Under the pieces are notes generated by a model that had not been told where the DNA came from, made no database searches, and worked only from the letters and a program-made list of their open reading frames with translations. A stretch of 64,000 bases of DNA, from positions 34,793,611 through 34,857,610 of the forward strand of contig CM056592.1 of assembly GCA_029721435.1 (NCBI GenBank). The letters run 5' to 3'. A program made the translations under genes and the position numbers. This DNA comes from Gymnothorax reevesii (Eukaryota > Chordata > Actinopteri > Anguilliformes > Muraenidae). Of this stretch, positions 11,076 to 23,033 are shown one piece after another; position 1 is the first letter of the stretch, and each line of letters opens with the position of its first letter.

Positions 11076-14000
11076 ATGTATAAACACAAGGCTCCACAGC
11101 CATGCTAAAACACTATTCCGCTAACACATCTCACCCTGTTGTGGTATTGCGAAGGTGCTATGACAACCGAGATTCATTGGAGGCGATTCGAGAGATATGA
11201 GACTATGGTGTGTTGTTCTTTACAGTGCAGATTAATTCGGAGGTTTCACGATGACAGTAAAGGTGACCAGCCGTCAGCGGAGGGAAGCCGCACTAAAACT
11301 CCATAAACGAGACCCTTTTAATCCCCACTCCATTTATTTTCCACTGAGGTTTCTGATGGCGACAAATTGCCTCCTTAAACGCGGCCCGCGCTGATGGGAA
11401 TGTTTTTGTTCGGGCCGATACTGCGCCGCTAAACGTGTCGCGCATAGTGAAAATCCCCCGTAGGTTTCGACCCGTACAGTTTTTGGTAGGTATGAGAATA
11501 TGGCAACTGACCACGTAAAGAAAACTTGAGTATAAATCTTCATGCTCAATTATTTCTGACAAAATCCTTCATCCCTTGAGTTGGCTCATGATTTCCTGTT
11601 CATTTTTTGATGGGGTGCATATGTAAGACCTGAAAATGATGTGTTAATGATGTCCTTGACATATACAGTACATGTATCTTCACCCTTTATATGTATTGTT
11701 TAAATAGACCGTCAAATGTGTTGCGTTTACCGGGTACCTGTGGCACATTATTTTTCTCTTTCCTCTTTCATCTGAAGGGGATTTTTCTACACATCAGCGT
11801 CTTGCGCATTTCCCTCCAACTGGGAGGATCAGCCAATCAGGATTAAAGGAGAGGACCTGCATTGTGTGATGGGGGGAAAATAAATAAATATTCGTTTAAG
11901 AAAGAGAAATACCACATAAAAGAACCATGACGGGAGCTTAAAAAAATGACTTTCTAAAAACAACGCCAGTTAAATATTAATCCTTTATTCTCAGAAGTTT
12001 ATTAAGAAACTAATCCAAAATTCGTTAGCAGGTGACGGCTTCATTTTTCTTCATGTTGCGCGAAGTTCTTATAGCTCAAAACTGAGAGCTTGGGTGTGTT
12101 TGTTTACTTTTTTAATTTTTGATGTGTTATTTTTTTACAGTTTACAGAGTTTTGTGCATTTCAAAGCATTGTAGGCGTATTTGGCCTCTGTTAGAAACGT
12201 TAAAATAGTGTGAAACAGCAGTTCTTGCCTTTGTGTGTGTTTCATCAACACAGCGTGGCGGCAGAAAGGCTCTTTGAAGCGAAGGCTCTGTTCTAAACAC
12301 AGACTGCATCACCCCACTTCTGAACCGGGTTAAAAAAAAGGCTCTGAAGGGTGACACAGGTTGCCTATGATGAAATCGTACCTCGGCTCTACCTGGAGGG
12401 TAAAAAATTTTCAAGGAGTTCATTCTGTTTTGTCTTCTGCGGCGGCTTCTCATCTCGCGCGAAAACATACACTTCGGAAATATTGGCTCATGTTAGAATA
12501 TTTATGCATTCATGTAACGTATTGGGATGGTACTACAGCTGTTGTCGCTAACGTGCTACTTGCCTTGTGTTCACCAACAGTAGGGATGGGGGGGGTTGTT
12601 TTCATGATTAATTGATCTCTCTTTCATCTCTGCCTGTGCCACTCCTTTCTTAATGGGTAAAGCAAAGCTCTTATTGAACATTTTAGCGGAGCTGGAATCT
12701 GTGATGGGGGGGTGGAGAGGCTGTTAATTAGGGTTAAAAACACTTCAGACTTCATATTGGTGAACCATGCAAAAAAAACAGAAAAGGCCCAGAACTCTCA
12801 GTGGAGGCATTTGCGATTATACAGGGGGTCAATTAAACCTTTGTCTGGCAAGAGAAAACATCAGTGCATCGGCTCTGCATTATTAATGCCCGCTGTCCCG
12901 GAGACGCCGGTTGTTTTGTAGTTTGTAATTGTTGCGATGCACTCCAGCGAAAGCGGGCCTTCGCCTCGCCCGTTTGTGACGCGGGATCCAGGGAGCGACG
13001 GACCAGCCTCGGGGAGATGCTGTCAATGGCGCTGGGTTAAAAGGCCCGACGCCCGCACGGCGGAGAGATAACAAAAACCGAATCAGAACTTTGCTTGATG
13101 TGAAACAATTCGCGGGGCCATTGTCTGTATCAATAATGAGCGACATATTGTCACTTGATATTTGTCAGATGCCGGCTTTGGCGAGATGGCTTTGCAAGTC
13201 AATGAACGCTGCGCTCTCTTTAATCTCCTAACAAAGCTTATCCTTCGCAGTCACACACGGCTGTAAGTGTTTATTGAAAAGAGAACCGGTGCTTAACACA
13301 GGAGGTGGTGCGCGTCAGCAGCATCTGTTATTAATGCGAATAATTATACATATCTGTTGGATGTGTGAAGATATCATATCGCCGGCTGTTACATATTGGG
13401 CATCCTTGATACGATCTTGTTAAGATCAATGTGTGGAAAAATATTTCCTGGTTTCTGAGCAAGCAGTGCAGTTACATCGATTAGTGTAGGTAGATCCAGG
13501 AAGTGCAAGCATGCCAATCTGAAAGATTAAAGGTTTCAAAATAGCAGCTTTGAACTGCCAGTCCTTAGATAGAGGAAGTGTAAGAGGAATACGTTAATAA
13601 TTCAGGCTCTATCATGGCTTTTGGGCCTTCTCACTCTCATATTAATGCGCCAAGATTTAACTGTATTCGATTTCTTAAATGGTTAACAAAAGTCCTCGTT
13701 ATGAATTGAGGTAAGGCTCCTTCAAAATGATAATGAAATAGTAATTGCTGGCTTTTACCGTCTCGCCGGCTTTTAAACTGAGACGCGGACACACTTTTCA
13801 TCAGCTCGGCGAGAAGTTCTGGGCTCGCACGCGCAACACAATGTGAGGTAATACGCAATTCACCGACCAATTTTCTCCCGTGGAGTTGGTAAAACTCTTA
13901 GTCAGATCTAACTTGTTTTCCAATTACCCGGGTGAAAAGTGATCCATCTCATGGAGGGTAGTCATTTCGGCGAGTCTGAGAAAAGACAACGTCTTGAAAG

Positions 14001-14249
14001 GTCTTCGCCGGAATGAGTCCCATTAGAACCCCCGTCGAACGCCTGCCTCTCATGGAGAATTTTCCTAATACGGCTGCCAAATAAGTTTGGAGACGTGCCT
14101 TTTTTAATATCGGCCTGTGAGACCAGAGAAGATAAATTTAACATTGGACTGAGCTGAATGGCTTAAGCCTGCCTGCGGTGCGTGGGGAATTCTGGGTAGA
14201 GAAACAGCTTTCGGTTCAGCATGCAGGGGGTTGGTATAATCACCCCCCC
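11076..14249. other. Transposon-poor intergenic DNA, candidate regulatory blocks
   Basis: No gene or mobile element is recognised. Sub-blocks at about 12,640-13,200 and 13,920-14,160 are unique, of moderate GC content and free of simple repeats. They mix TTAATTAGG-like homeodomain core motifs with GC-rich segments. That texture resembles vertebrate conserved non-coding elements, but conservation cannot be seen from one sequence. Open frames here are short and unsupported. Confidence 0.4.
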
Positions 14250-14269
14250 ACACACACACACACACACAC
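14250..14269. repeat. Short (CA)n microsatellite
   Basis: About ten CA units following a run of seven C's. Confidence 0.9.
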
Positions 14270-15672
14270 TCCCATGCCCCCTTATTACCTTGCGAGTTTT
14301 GTGTGCGTCGGGAGGTAAGTGGTGGGGGGTGGGTTCGGCGCCCCTGGTGTGTTCCGTGCTGGCAATGATTAGTCTAATGAGTGATTAATTAAGGATCCAG
14401 CCTCGAGTGGGAAATGGAAATTCACTGACCTCTACAAGCGCCGGAAGGATCGGCACCCTCCAGCAGGGGGCGAGACGGGCGGATGGACGGCCCGTCTTGC
14501 GCGGTAACGCGTTCACACCGTCTGGGGAGTGCAGACTGGCCCTGAGAGGGAGTGAGACGTTTGATTTAATGACGGTGATAAGCCAGTCTTCCAGCACTCT
14601 ATAGCTTTCGCACATTAGCTAACAACTCTGAAGTGGAGTCGTGGGACACACTTCACGGCCATTGTATCGGTCCTGTTAGACTATAGAGTTGTTATTGTCC
14701 GTGGAAAAAAAGCCGTTAGCGCTGCAAGTTTAATTGCCAGTTATGATATACAATCTGCGGCAACAATCAAAGGGAATAAGTCTTTCATATCCATTGTGTT
14801 GAAGATTTTGTTGTTCGTCACGGGTTTATGCTTTTAAGCAACAGAAAATTAGCACTGAGGATTAGGAGTGTTAATTGTTCTTAATTTCTCTCTTTCATCC
14901 GTTCTTTCTTTCTTATCTGACATTTTGATTCAGTAATGTGATGAAGTTGTGTGATTTATTGTCCTGTCATTGCATTAATGGGGTTACGAACCTCCACATC
15001 ATGAAATGCAGTTCAGGGAAAAATCATTTTCTCAACAAAGAATTTCCTAATACAATATAATTTGACTTAAAGTAGAAATTCAGATGATTAATTCCCCGTG
15101 CTGCGGCTTTCAAAAAAAAAAAAAGATCGGGAACATTTTATTCTTAAAATAATTTTTTTTTAAAAATACTCATAATAGCATCTGAAGAACATTAGTCTCA
15201 CAGAGACATCAGTTATTTAAGGCTGCTTCTCCACTTCTTTTAATTTAGCTTCAATTACGTCTTTCTGCCATAATCCCTCAGATCTCTCTTATTATTTTAT
15301 ATCCGAAACCCTTGAAGGATTTCTTTATCTCCAACTTAGTTTTTCTTTCCCAGTACATTCTACTTACCTTCACTAATCCTGCCTCAACCTTCCTGCTGTT
15401 TTTGATACCAAAGATCACCTTGTTCTTTCGAGTCTTGATGATCTGTAAATTGCCGGCCTCGGCTCTGGGCCGGGTATCTTTTTACGGAGCTGATTGCACT
15501 TTTGTTTAACTGAAGTGGCCCTCTGTCGAGCACTGAGCGCCCTAAATGGAAAGATTCGCCGATACGGCCCTCCGCCGCACGCATACACGCGCGCACACAC
15601 ACGCACAATTTTGTTCCATTAGACATATGAGCTCGAACGCGTTGATGGCCCGCTTCAATTTAGAATTAGCAA
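14270..15672. other. Transposon-poor intergenic DNA, candidate regulatory block
   Basis: The segment 14,340-14,620 contains TGATTAGTCTAATGAGTGATTAATTAAGG-type homeodomain-like sites close to a GC-rich stretch. The rest is AT-rich unique sequence. No exon or transposon is recognised. Confidence 0.4.
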
Positions 15673-15712
15673 TTTAGTCATTTAGCTGATGCTTTTAGCC
15701 AAAGCAACTTAG
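15673..15712. repeat. Short dispersed repeat fragment
   Basis: The sequence CATTTAGCTGATGCTTTTAG followed by CCAAAGCAACTTA resembles a short motif that is dispersed in very many copies in teleost genomes. Only this core is visible, and neither element boundaries nor family can be assigned. Confidence 0.5.
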
Positions 15713-16372
15713 GAGAGTGCATTCCGCACGGCTTCCTCTCGTTGGGCGGTGCGGACGCCCTGGCGTATCCTCTTTTCCGCAGCTATGGCGGAGAGACCCA
15801 TTTCGCCCGCAGTCTCGACATGGCCTCCCCGTAGCACCGTCGATCGCATATTTCAGTGGTTTTTCTCCTTCCTGTCTTCCTGTATCAGCAGACTGTATGT
15901 GGGTCAACAGGGAGGTAGCAGCAGATCTCCTGAAGTGAACTTAGTTAATGAGGAAGTGCAGGTGCTATATGTATCCTGGTAAACATCTCCTTAAGGGCTG
16001 AAAAAGAGAACAGCGTTAAGAACGCTGCCGAGGAAGACTCTCAAAGGAAGGTGAACATTTCTCATGAACCGTAAGACTAGATGTCGGTTCCCGGCCCATG
16101 ATTCCTGAATGGGCATATCCATTGCACTTTGACCTTTGTTTCTCAGCAATGCTATTTTCATTTGGATTGAAAACACAAGTAAATTGTAAAGGGCGTCACT
16201 TCCATACCTGAACTCCAGATCCCCTCATTTTCCCAGTCATGCATCATGTCGCTGAACGCATTCCTGAGAGAAATATACAGTAAGTGATACAAGTTATTTT
16301 TATGCATTTCAAAGGCCATGTTTCTCTAGAAATCCAATATTCAGACTTCTGTCTCTATCAGCCAAATATATA
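15713..16372. other. Intergenic DNA, no gene seen
   Basis: Unique-looking sequence. Overlapping 61-77 codon open frames on both strands at 15,695-15,982 follow a GC-rich stretch and are not supported by domains. Confidence 0.45.
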
Positions 16373-16414
16373 TGTGTGTGTGTGTGTGTGTGTCAGTGCG
16401 TGTGTGTGTGTGTC
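16373..16414. repeat. (TG)n microsatellite
   Basis: Two TG runs separated by TCAGTGCG, preceded by a short ATATATA. Confidence 0.95.
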
Positions 16415-18429
16415 GAAAACTTTCTATACAGCACTCCGTAACACCATCCGAGATATTGTACCAACAAGTTTCTGATTTACAGTACAAACCTGTCACTCGA
16501 GCGAGCCCCCGCAGGTGGTGACAAAAGGACAAATGTGGGTGGCTTCCAGTCTTCGATGCGTCTCCAGAGACAGTTCTTCGAGAAGGAAAAATAGCAGTCC
16601 AAGAAACTGAATATCAGTCCGGCAGTTTGAAAGCACCACTGTACACTTCCATGGTTTACTTCTGTCGGAGGAAATGCCTGACTGTATTTGCGGCAAAGAG
16701 GAAGACAATCGATGCAATCCGATCAGGTCAGTCCAACTTGAAATTTGCGTTTACTTTGGACGTGTAATGCAGTGCAATAGGCCACATGACTGAACATTAC
16801 AGCCCAACTGATTGGGAGCTGGAATAGCGACTTAGGTCGTATATATACTGTACGAGGTGTTGTTCTATTTTAACTTCACTCTGGTTTCGTTCTGGTTTTC
16901 AGCGTATTCTTTATAATAAAACCGAACTGTGTAAAATATAGCTCATAACATCTGCCCCCCTCCCCCAAGGGAAGGGGGGAGAGGCGAATTGCTTATGACT
17001 CAGTTCCTATCGACATCGGCATCGCCGATGTGTTTCCGAACCATAACTCAGAAACCGCTCAATATTTCTTTACCTAATTTCCGAGGTCCGTTCCTCAGCC
17101 ACTAAACTGGTGCCTTTTTGTGTTTTGGGGTTTCTGAGGGGGTGGGGGTGGGGATACATTTGGCTCTACAAATATAAACACGCTTTCGTTTCCAGTATAT
17201 TCCAGATCTTCCATTTTCCCCTCTGTGTTCTTTCCATAATTTTGTTGTCTATCCCTCATTTCTCATCATTGGAATACTCAATCATGACATTTTCTTATGT
17301 AAATATCTTTTCTAACTCCTTTAATATATTTATAGAAATGATCCCATTTCGATATTTTTTACATATGCCTATCCTATCTCTGCCCGAGTCTCTGTAGTGC
17401 CTCCGGTGTGGAGGTCACGCCCTCTTCACAGGGCTCTACAGATTTGCGTCTCTCCTCCAGTCTGTGATTTAAACGCTCCTCTCTAACCCAGCCAGTCTTC
17501 GCTCTGCAGTTTACAATCCCTCTAAACCCCTGATCTTTCTCCCAATATTTTCCCTCTTCATCTGGACTGTATCCAGTCCCTCAATCCCAAACGCTCCTTG
17601 TCTATGCCCATCTCCATATTGTATCGTCTGTTACTCCTTCGCCTGTGTTTGCCTTCTGAATCGTCGGCAAATCTCTTCTTTTCATCTCTGTCCTGTCTTC
17701 GAGAAAACTTTAACGCAACAACTCTTCGATATCCATCCTTCACGAGATAAGTAATTGCCGTTTGAACATATCCTAGGCAGTACATTGTTTTTTATTTCCA
17801 CGTAGCATTGATAAAGACATGTAATTGCATAGACAATAAATATATACGATTAATATGTCAAATAAAATATAGAGGATTGATTTAAAATGTGAATTTTCCA
17901 TTTTTTCATCGCAATACTGCTTCAATTTCAAACATGACGTTTATACAGTCTCCATTTTTACGTACTTCTCTGATATTGCTATCATGCTTATCAGATCTTT
18001 ACTATTCTTTTGCTTTAAAGATTTTAAACTGGGGCCTCATGTGTGAGCCCAGTAATTTAACAGATAATATGTTTTTGACTGCAAGGACAGACTCTGTAAA
18101 TGGAAATTACATAATCGCATGAAAAAAAAATTATTCTCGTTCCAAAAGTGTGGGGTCAGAATTGGCATTGCATTGAAATGTAGATATGATGTGGCAATGC
18201 AGACTTAAAGCGTTATATTCACCGCGCCTCTTTGAATTACGGGAACAATATGTGATCCTGTTATGTAAAGTGCATCGCCCTGCACCACGCACTCAATGCC
18301 TTCCTGCTCTTTTGCTGCCTACGTGAATACATCTCTCTCCTCGGCGCCTGTTTTGCGTATGTGAATACATGCGCATTCGCTGTGTATGCCGTTCGAGTCT
18401 TTTTTTCCTTTCCCTCCTGGCTTGTCCGA
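16415..18429. other. Intergenic DNA, no gene seen
   Basis: Unique-looking sequence. Positions 17,190-17,770 are pyrimidine rich on the plus strand. No gene, RNA or named repeat is recognised. Confidence 0.45.
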
Positions 18430-19200
18430 ACCACTTCAAGGGGCTTTATCATAAAACTCAAAGCCCATCCGAACGCACAAAAGAGAGACGGACCGTCCTT
18501 GGCAGACCACTTGTGAACGGACTTTGACGCGTTCTGAACTTACCAGACGAGAGCTCATCAGAGTGCCGAGGCTACGCTCCGTCACAAAGAGACCTCCGGA
18601 GCTCCGAGAGATATAAGGTGATCCCTTTATTGAAGCGAACGCGCGGAGGGGGAGCTGACGCGCATTTATCCGCGACGGGCCGCGATGCGTCAGAGCAGGC
18701 CACGTGCCGGGCCTGTCGACCGCGGGAGCCGGGGATCGCCGGACTCCTCCTCGACCAAACCCCGCGGACGGTAATGACAAACAGCGGGAGCGTTCCGACC
18801 TGTAATTTCCCCTATTAAAATTCATCGTGGCGCATGTAATTAGCGCCCTGCGCCACGTCGCTTCCTATTGTCTGCCGCGCCGCGTGAAATCTCAATATTA
18901 TTGTTGTCCTCGCGCCCGCCCTTGTTGCCGTTGCTCTCTTTGTGATTCAGATATTGCTGGTGTCATTGAAACAGCCTGTTGGACTGTTTAACATAACGAG
19001 ATGTTGTTCACCGGGCCTGCGCTGGTGCTCATTAATCCTCGCCGCACGGAAACCCTCCCCCCTCACGGCCACCTCTCCGCCGAACTCAAAACCGTCGGAA
19101 CGCGACACGTGGTCCCTCCCGCTCAAACGCTTCTGTGAATCATTTGCAAATATGTTACGGCGAAAACGCTTCTCCGGTGATGCAGCAAATTAATACAATG
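18430..19200. other. GC-rich, CpG-containing block, candidate regulatory DNA
   Basis: This stretch is clearly richer in GC and CpG than its neighbours, with many CGCG, GCCG and CCGCG words around 18,640-18,900. AT-rich cores such as CATGTAATTAGCGCC and CTCAATATTATTGTTG are interspersed. A 129-codon open frame on the minus strand (18,436-18,825) coincides with it but is Arg/Ser rich with no domain, and high GC alone favours such frames. A CpG island, an enhancer-type conserved element or a promoter are all possible. Confidence 0.35.
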
Positions 19201-20104
19201 CGCCGGAAATCGATGGAGGCCTTTAATTCATGCGGCTTTTATAAAACGGTTATGAATCGGTATCGATTGTCTCCTTGATCTATGTTGTATTCATCTGAAA
19301 CTTTTCTCAAGTTTCCACTGAGTACGATGGCAGGGGATTTAATGGCTTTTTAAAATCATCTGTGTGGCAAAGTTCCCATAACATCAGTGCACTGGATCAA
19401 TGATAAGGTCTTTCACCAGTGAAATTCATATATTCAGATCCTGGAGATTGTAATCCGTCTTTCTACCAGTAGATGGGTTAGAGAAGGCCTCTCTGGCAGT
19501 CGGTAGTGAGATCAATCATGTCTGGAGCTCAGGCAAAACAGATTATTTCCTGCATCGCCTTCTGTTTGAAAAAACCCTTGGACTGAAACTGCTATTCAGT
19601 CGTATAGTCAGCAGCAGCGAGGCAGCAGGCGATTGATCTCTTAGTGAAGCTACGGCTTTACTGCTAACCAGTACACAGCCAGAATAGCGAACTTGTGGAG
19701 TTTCAGGCTCAAAATATTTTGTTATACTACTTTATCCTAACCTACAAAATGAATGAAATGAAAAAAACTTTAGGTCATTGGTTAGTTTCTATGGACTCGG
19801 GAATGATTAATATTTTTACTGATAATGTTTCAAAAATGAAATATTGTGCACCATATTGTACCGTTCAGAGTAAAATATCCGTGTCCGATAAACGCATCAG
19901 CCATTATGTTTCAGTTATTATACCAATAGTAATAACTATATAGAAAATGCCTGATACGATTTTGTAAAACACTTGCTAAAACTGAGACAACATGCATAAT
20001 AGTTAGGGCTGAGGATTTGAAAGAGTCCATATGAGGATTTGAAAGAGACCAAAAATCTTAAATTATGAATCAAAGCAATATATTATTAGCTAGGTATCCA
20101 TTTA
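19201..20104. other. Intergenic DNA, no gene seen
   Basis: AT-rich unique-looking sequence. An 82-codon open frame at 19,695-19,943 has no recognisable domain. Confidence 0.45.
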
Positions 20105-20480
20105 CCCTCCACTTTATTAGGTACACTTGTTGAATTCAGTTTGGGACAGCCTTTTACCTCTGGAATGAGCATAATTCTTCAAGACGTGGCTTCAAAAAGG
20201 TGTTGGAGATGTCCCTCTGGGATTTTGAAACATTATCATGCTGCGGTTTCAGGGTAACATTCAAGCTGCTAATTAGTCATTCTACCTCAGCCAAAAGGAG
20301 CTCTATTAGATTTGTAGGCCTTTGTATAAACTCATGTCAGAGTCATGCTTCTGCGACCAGCTTGAGATGATGTGTGCTCGTCATGTAATAATCCACATGG
20401 TCTGCGGTAACACTTGTGTATGCTTAGATATTGAAATGATTGAAATGGTCCTCCATCTGCATTTCGGCTTTGGCATTGAA
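20105..20480 (-). pseudogene. Decayed Tc1-like transposon end (TTAGGTACAC family)
   Basis: ACTTTATTAGGTACACTTGT at 20,111-20,130 matches the terminal inverted repeat of a Tc1-like family widespread in fish. The same word occurs again at about 43,380. Reading inward, the minus-strand sequence resembles the C-terminal part of that family's transposase gene, including the GCTCTATTAGATT block near 20,300 that corresponds to the region before the catalytic Glu. No intact frame survives and no opposite end is seen. The inner boundary is approximate. Confidence 0.6.
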
Positions 20481-21460
20481 ATGCTGTTTGAGTCTGGGAG
20501 AGTTTTTTTTTTTTTTTTTACAAAATCTGCAACATAAATCAAGATTTACACATTCAGGCAACAATTTCCCATGCCTTCGATTAACCTCAGACAGCGACAA
20601 GGTATTTTTCACTACAGAGCCGCTAGTCTGGACCTGTTAAAACTTTCAAGACTGTAGTATATGAGAATCTATGGAGGGTAACTTTTAAACCACCACATCT
20701 ATTACGACCAATCATACCATGGACCAGTCATACCGTGGTTAAAGTCACATTATCATATTTGCAAATTACATAATTCATTCGGACAAAAAACTTCGATATA
20801 GACAGCATATTGTGTGTTGCTGCTACTTGACTCACTGTTTGGAGGAGTAAGATATTTAAAATATGCTGGTAGTATGATTTGGTCAGTGAGAGTATATCAA
20901 GTACGAATCCTGAGAATATTTGCCTATTTACCGATATGCTTCAGAGAAGTTCTTGAACCAATCAATAATTGTGCATATTTTTTCATCTGAAAGAGAAAAA
21001 ACAATGGTCTTTTTTCTAGGTCCAATCTTTCCATTTCTGGGCAGAGCGAAGTTCTTAAGCAGATACAGTGCAATTATTTTTAACTGTGCTGTCCAGCAGC
21101 CAGATGGTGCGGCATAATTTGGAAAATGAATAAACAAATAAAAGACAGAGAAACTGGCTGCTGAACGGGCACAGCGCAGTGAATGTGGCGCTCTCAGCCT
21201 CGAGAATAAAATAGGGCGAAAACTGTAAGCCATTCTTAAAGGTTCTTGCTACTATAATTGTTGCAATGTACGTCATCACAATTGCTAATTTTAGATATTC
21301 ATGAACAGATTTTCTGACAATCAAAAACAGGACCGGGTTAGCTGGTTTAATTAAACTTGTATTTACGCACATGTTCTCTATATTGTTATAATCAGCAACT
21401 GCAGTTTTTTCATTTGCTTGTTAAATTGATTCCTGCTCTTAGAAGTATGCACATGCCTGT
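20481..21460. other. Intergenic DNA, no gene seen
   Basis: AT-rich unique-looking sequence with a 17-base poly-T near 20,503. Open frames of about 100 codons on the minus strand (20,928-21,372) have no recognisable domains. Confidence 0.45.
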
Positions 21461-21815
21461 CATGGTTTTGCCCCCGGCGGCAGAAGGCATGAAGCCGACG
21501 GGCACTGGGACCATGTGCCCAAAAGCAAGACTAGGGACCCAAACGCACAGGCTGAGTATAGATATAAAAATCTTTAACTTAAATAACAAAATAAAAACCC
21601 AGAGGGGAGCAGCTGCACACGTAACCACATAGCAGAGCTCCAGAAACAAAATACTGCCGCACTGCTCTGAGGCGCAGCCAACCCTTAAATAACAAACCTT
21701 CACCTCCACCTTAACGAGCCGCACCTGTTGTCCGTTAAGGTGGAGGCGAAGAATGCAGCAGGGGGAGGGACTTGCCACTGATGGGAAGTTAAAAGCTTGT
21801 GGACACCACATAAGT
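21461..21815. repeat. Candidate dispersed repeat with perfect 14-bp hairpin
   Basis: The block starts near CTGTCATGGTTTTGCCCCCG and contains a perfect inverted repeat: CCTCCACCTTAACG at 21,703-21,716 pairs with CGTTAAGGTGGAGG at 21,733-21,746, leaving a 16-base loop. The composition and vocabulary (GACCCAAACGCACAGGC, then A-rich ATAACAAAATAAAAAC) suggest a dispersed fish repeat. No terminal repeats or target duplication were found, so the boundaries are estimates. Confidence 0.45.
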
Positions 21816-21919
21816 TTGCTTCCCTAATGATACATCAGCCGACATCGCATTGGGACATACAGAGTAATTCATGATTGCGCAGTATTTTTTTCAGATTGTG
21901 ATAAATGTAATACTCCAAA

Positions 21920-22140
21920 CATAGTGCGTTCGGCGAAGTGGCAGAGTCCAGCTATAGCCTTACCTGAAGAAGGCTGTGGGTTCTAATCTGTCACGGGCCT
22001 TTCTGTGCGGAGCGTTCAAGTTCTATCCCTGCTGCTGATCCATTATAACCTGGGAAAGACGCTCACGCCACTGCCACCCTGATCAGGGAGAGCACATTAG
22101 ATAATCGTTGAATGGAGGGATTTACAAAGTGTCTGATACA
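21920..22140 (+). mobile_element. Possible tRNA-derived SINE remnant
   Basis: The block opens with GTGGCAGAGTCCAGC (box A-like) followed about 40 bases later by GGGTTCTAATCTG (box B-like). It then has the phrase GGGCCTTTCTGTGCGGAG, which resembles the SINE body at 25,230. Later parts are not recognisable and no clear tail is present. This is a weak call. Confidence 0.4.
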
Positions 22141-23033
22141 AAATGACAAAAAAATTAAAGGTGCGTGTAGTGATTTTTACTCGAGGGACTGTCCCAATAA
22201 GCTAGCTTGAGTCTCGTTCTATTGTTTTGTCCGTCCATCTGGCTATCCGTCATCTATGTGGAGAATTGGAAATTATTATAAAGAGTTTGGGTATTGCTTC
22301 ATGAAAGCAAGGCTACGCACAAGGTTTCTACCCACTTAGATCTAGGTCAGGAGTAGCCTAAGTGTATGCCTACTCGGCATCTAGTTTTTTTTTTTTTGTT
22401 GACATTTTATGCCCTTTGATTCTACTCTGCCAGTCATAACATAAATAGATTGTCTGACTGGTATTTATGTCCCCTCTGGACTCAGTAAGCTCAGAAACAA
22501 AATTTTATCTCCCTTTCGAAGATGCAAGTCAATAATTAAAGGACTCAATCACTCAACACATACACAGTATGCTTGTATGAATACTTCTAGAACCCAGCTC
22601 TGAGTGCGCTGATACCTCTGATGCCTCAAAGTTCAAAACTACTGCCAAAGCCAAAAATAGTGTACACTTTTAAACATTTAAAAGCTCATGAAGATTGCTG
22701 AAGAGGTGAAAGCTTTGAGAAAAAGAATTTGACAAAGTGGTTTTCACAAGCTAAGGTAGCTTTCTAACTGCCAGTCGTCCGCTTGGCTGGGCACTAGGTT
22801 GCCAATGTTAGCATATTAGCTAGTGCTAGTTAGCATATTAGCTAGCTTGTAACGTTAAGGTAGCGGAGTGGGTTCTTCGTTAGCTTGCTAAATGAGCTTG
22901 CCAATTTTACATCAAGTTAATTTGTGAAGCTGTGCCATGCAAACCAACATTGCAGTCAAGTGAGTGAAGTTGAAAACAAATCTTCAGAGAGCAAATTTCA
23001 TCAAATTGCTCATTATTTCCAGCACCCTGATAC
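22141..23033. other. Intergenic DNA, with a short duplicated motif
   Basis: Mostly unique sequence. GTTAGCATATTAGCTAG occurs twice, at about 22,807 and 22,829, as a small local duplication. No gene is recognised. Confidence 0.5.

Noticed and set aside
10137..11103. Cys/Val-rich and Thr/His-rich open frames up to 264 codons
   Set aside because: They are direct translations of TG/CA dinucleotide repeats on both strands.
18436..18825. A 129-codon minus-strand frame in the GC-rich block
   Set aside because: Arg/Ser-rich composition expected from CpG-rich DNA, with no motif and no splice-bounded structure.
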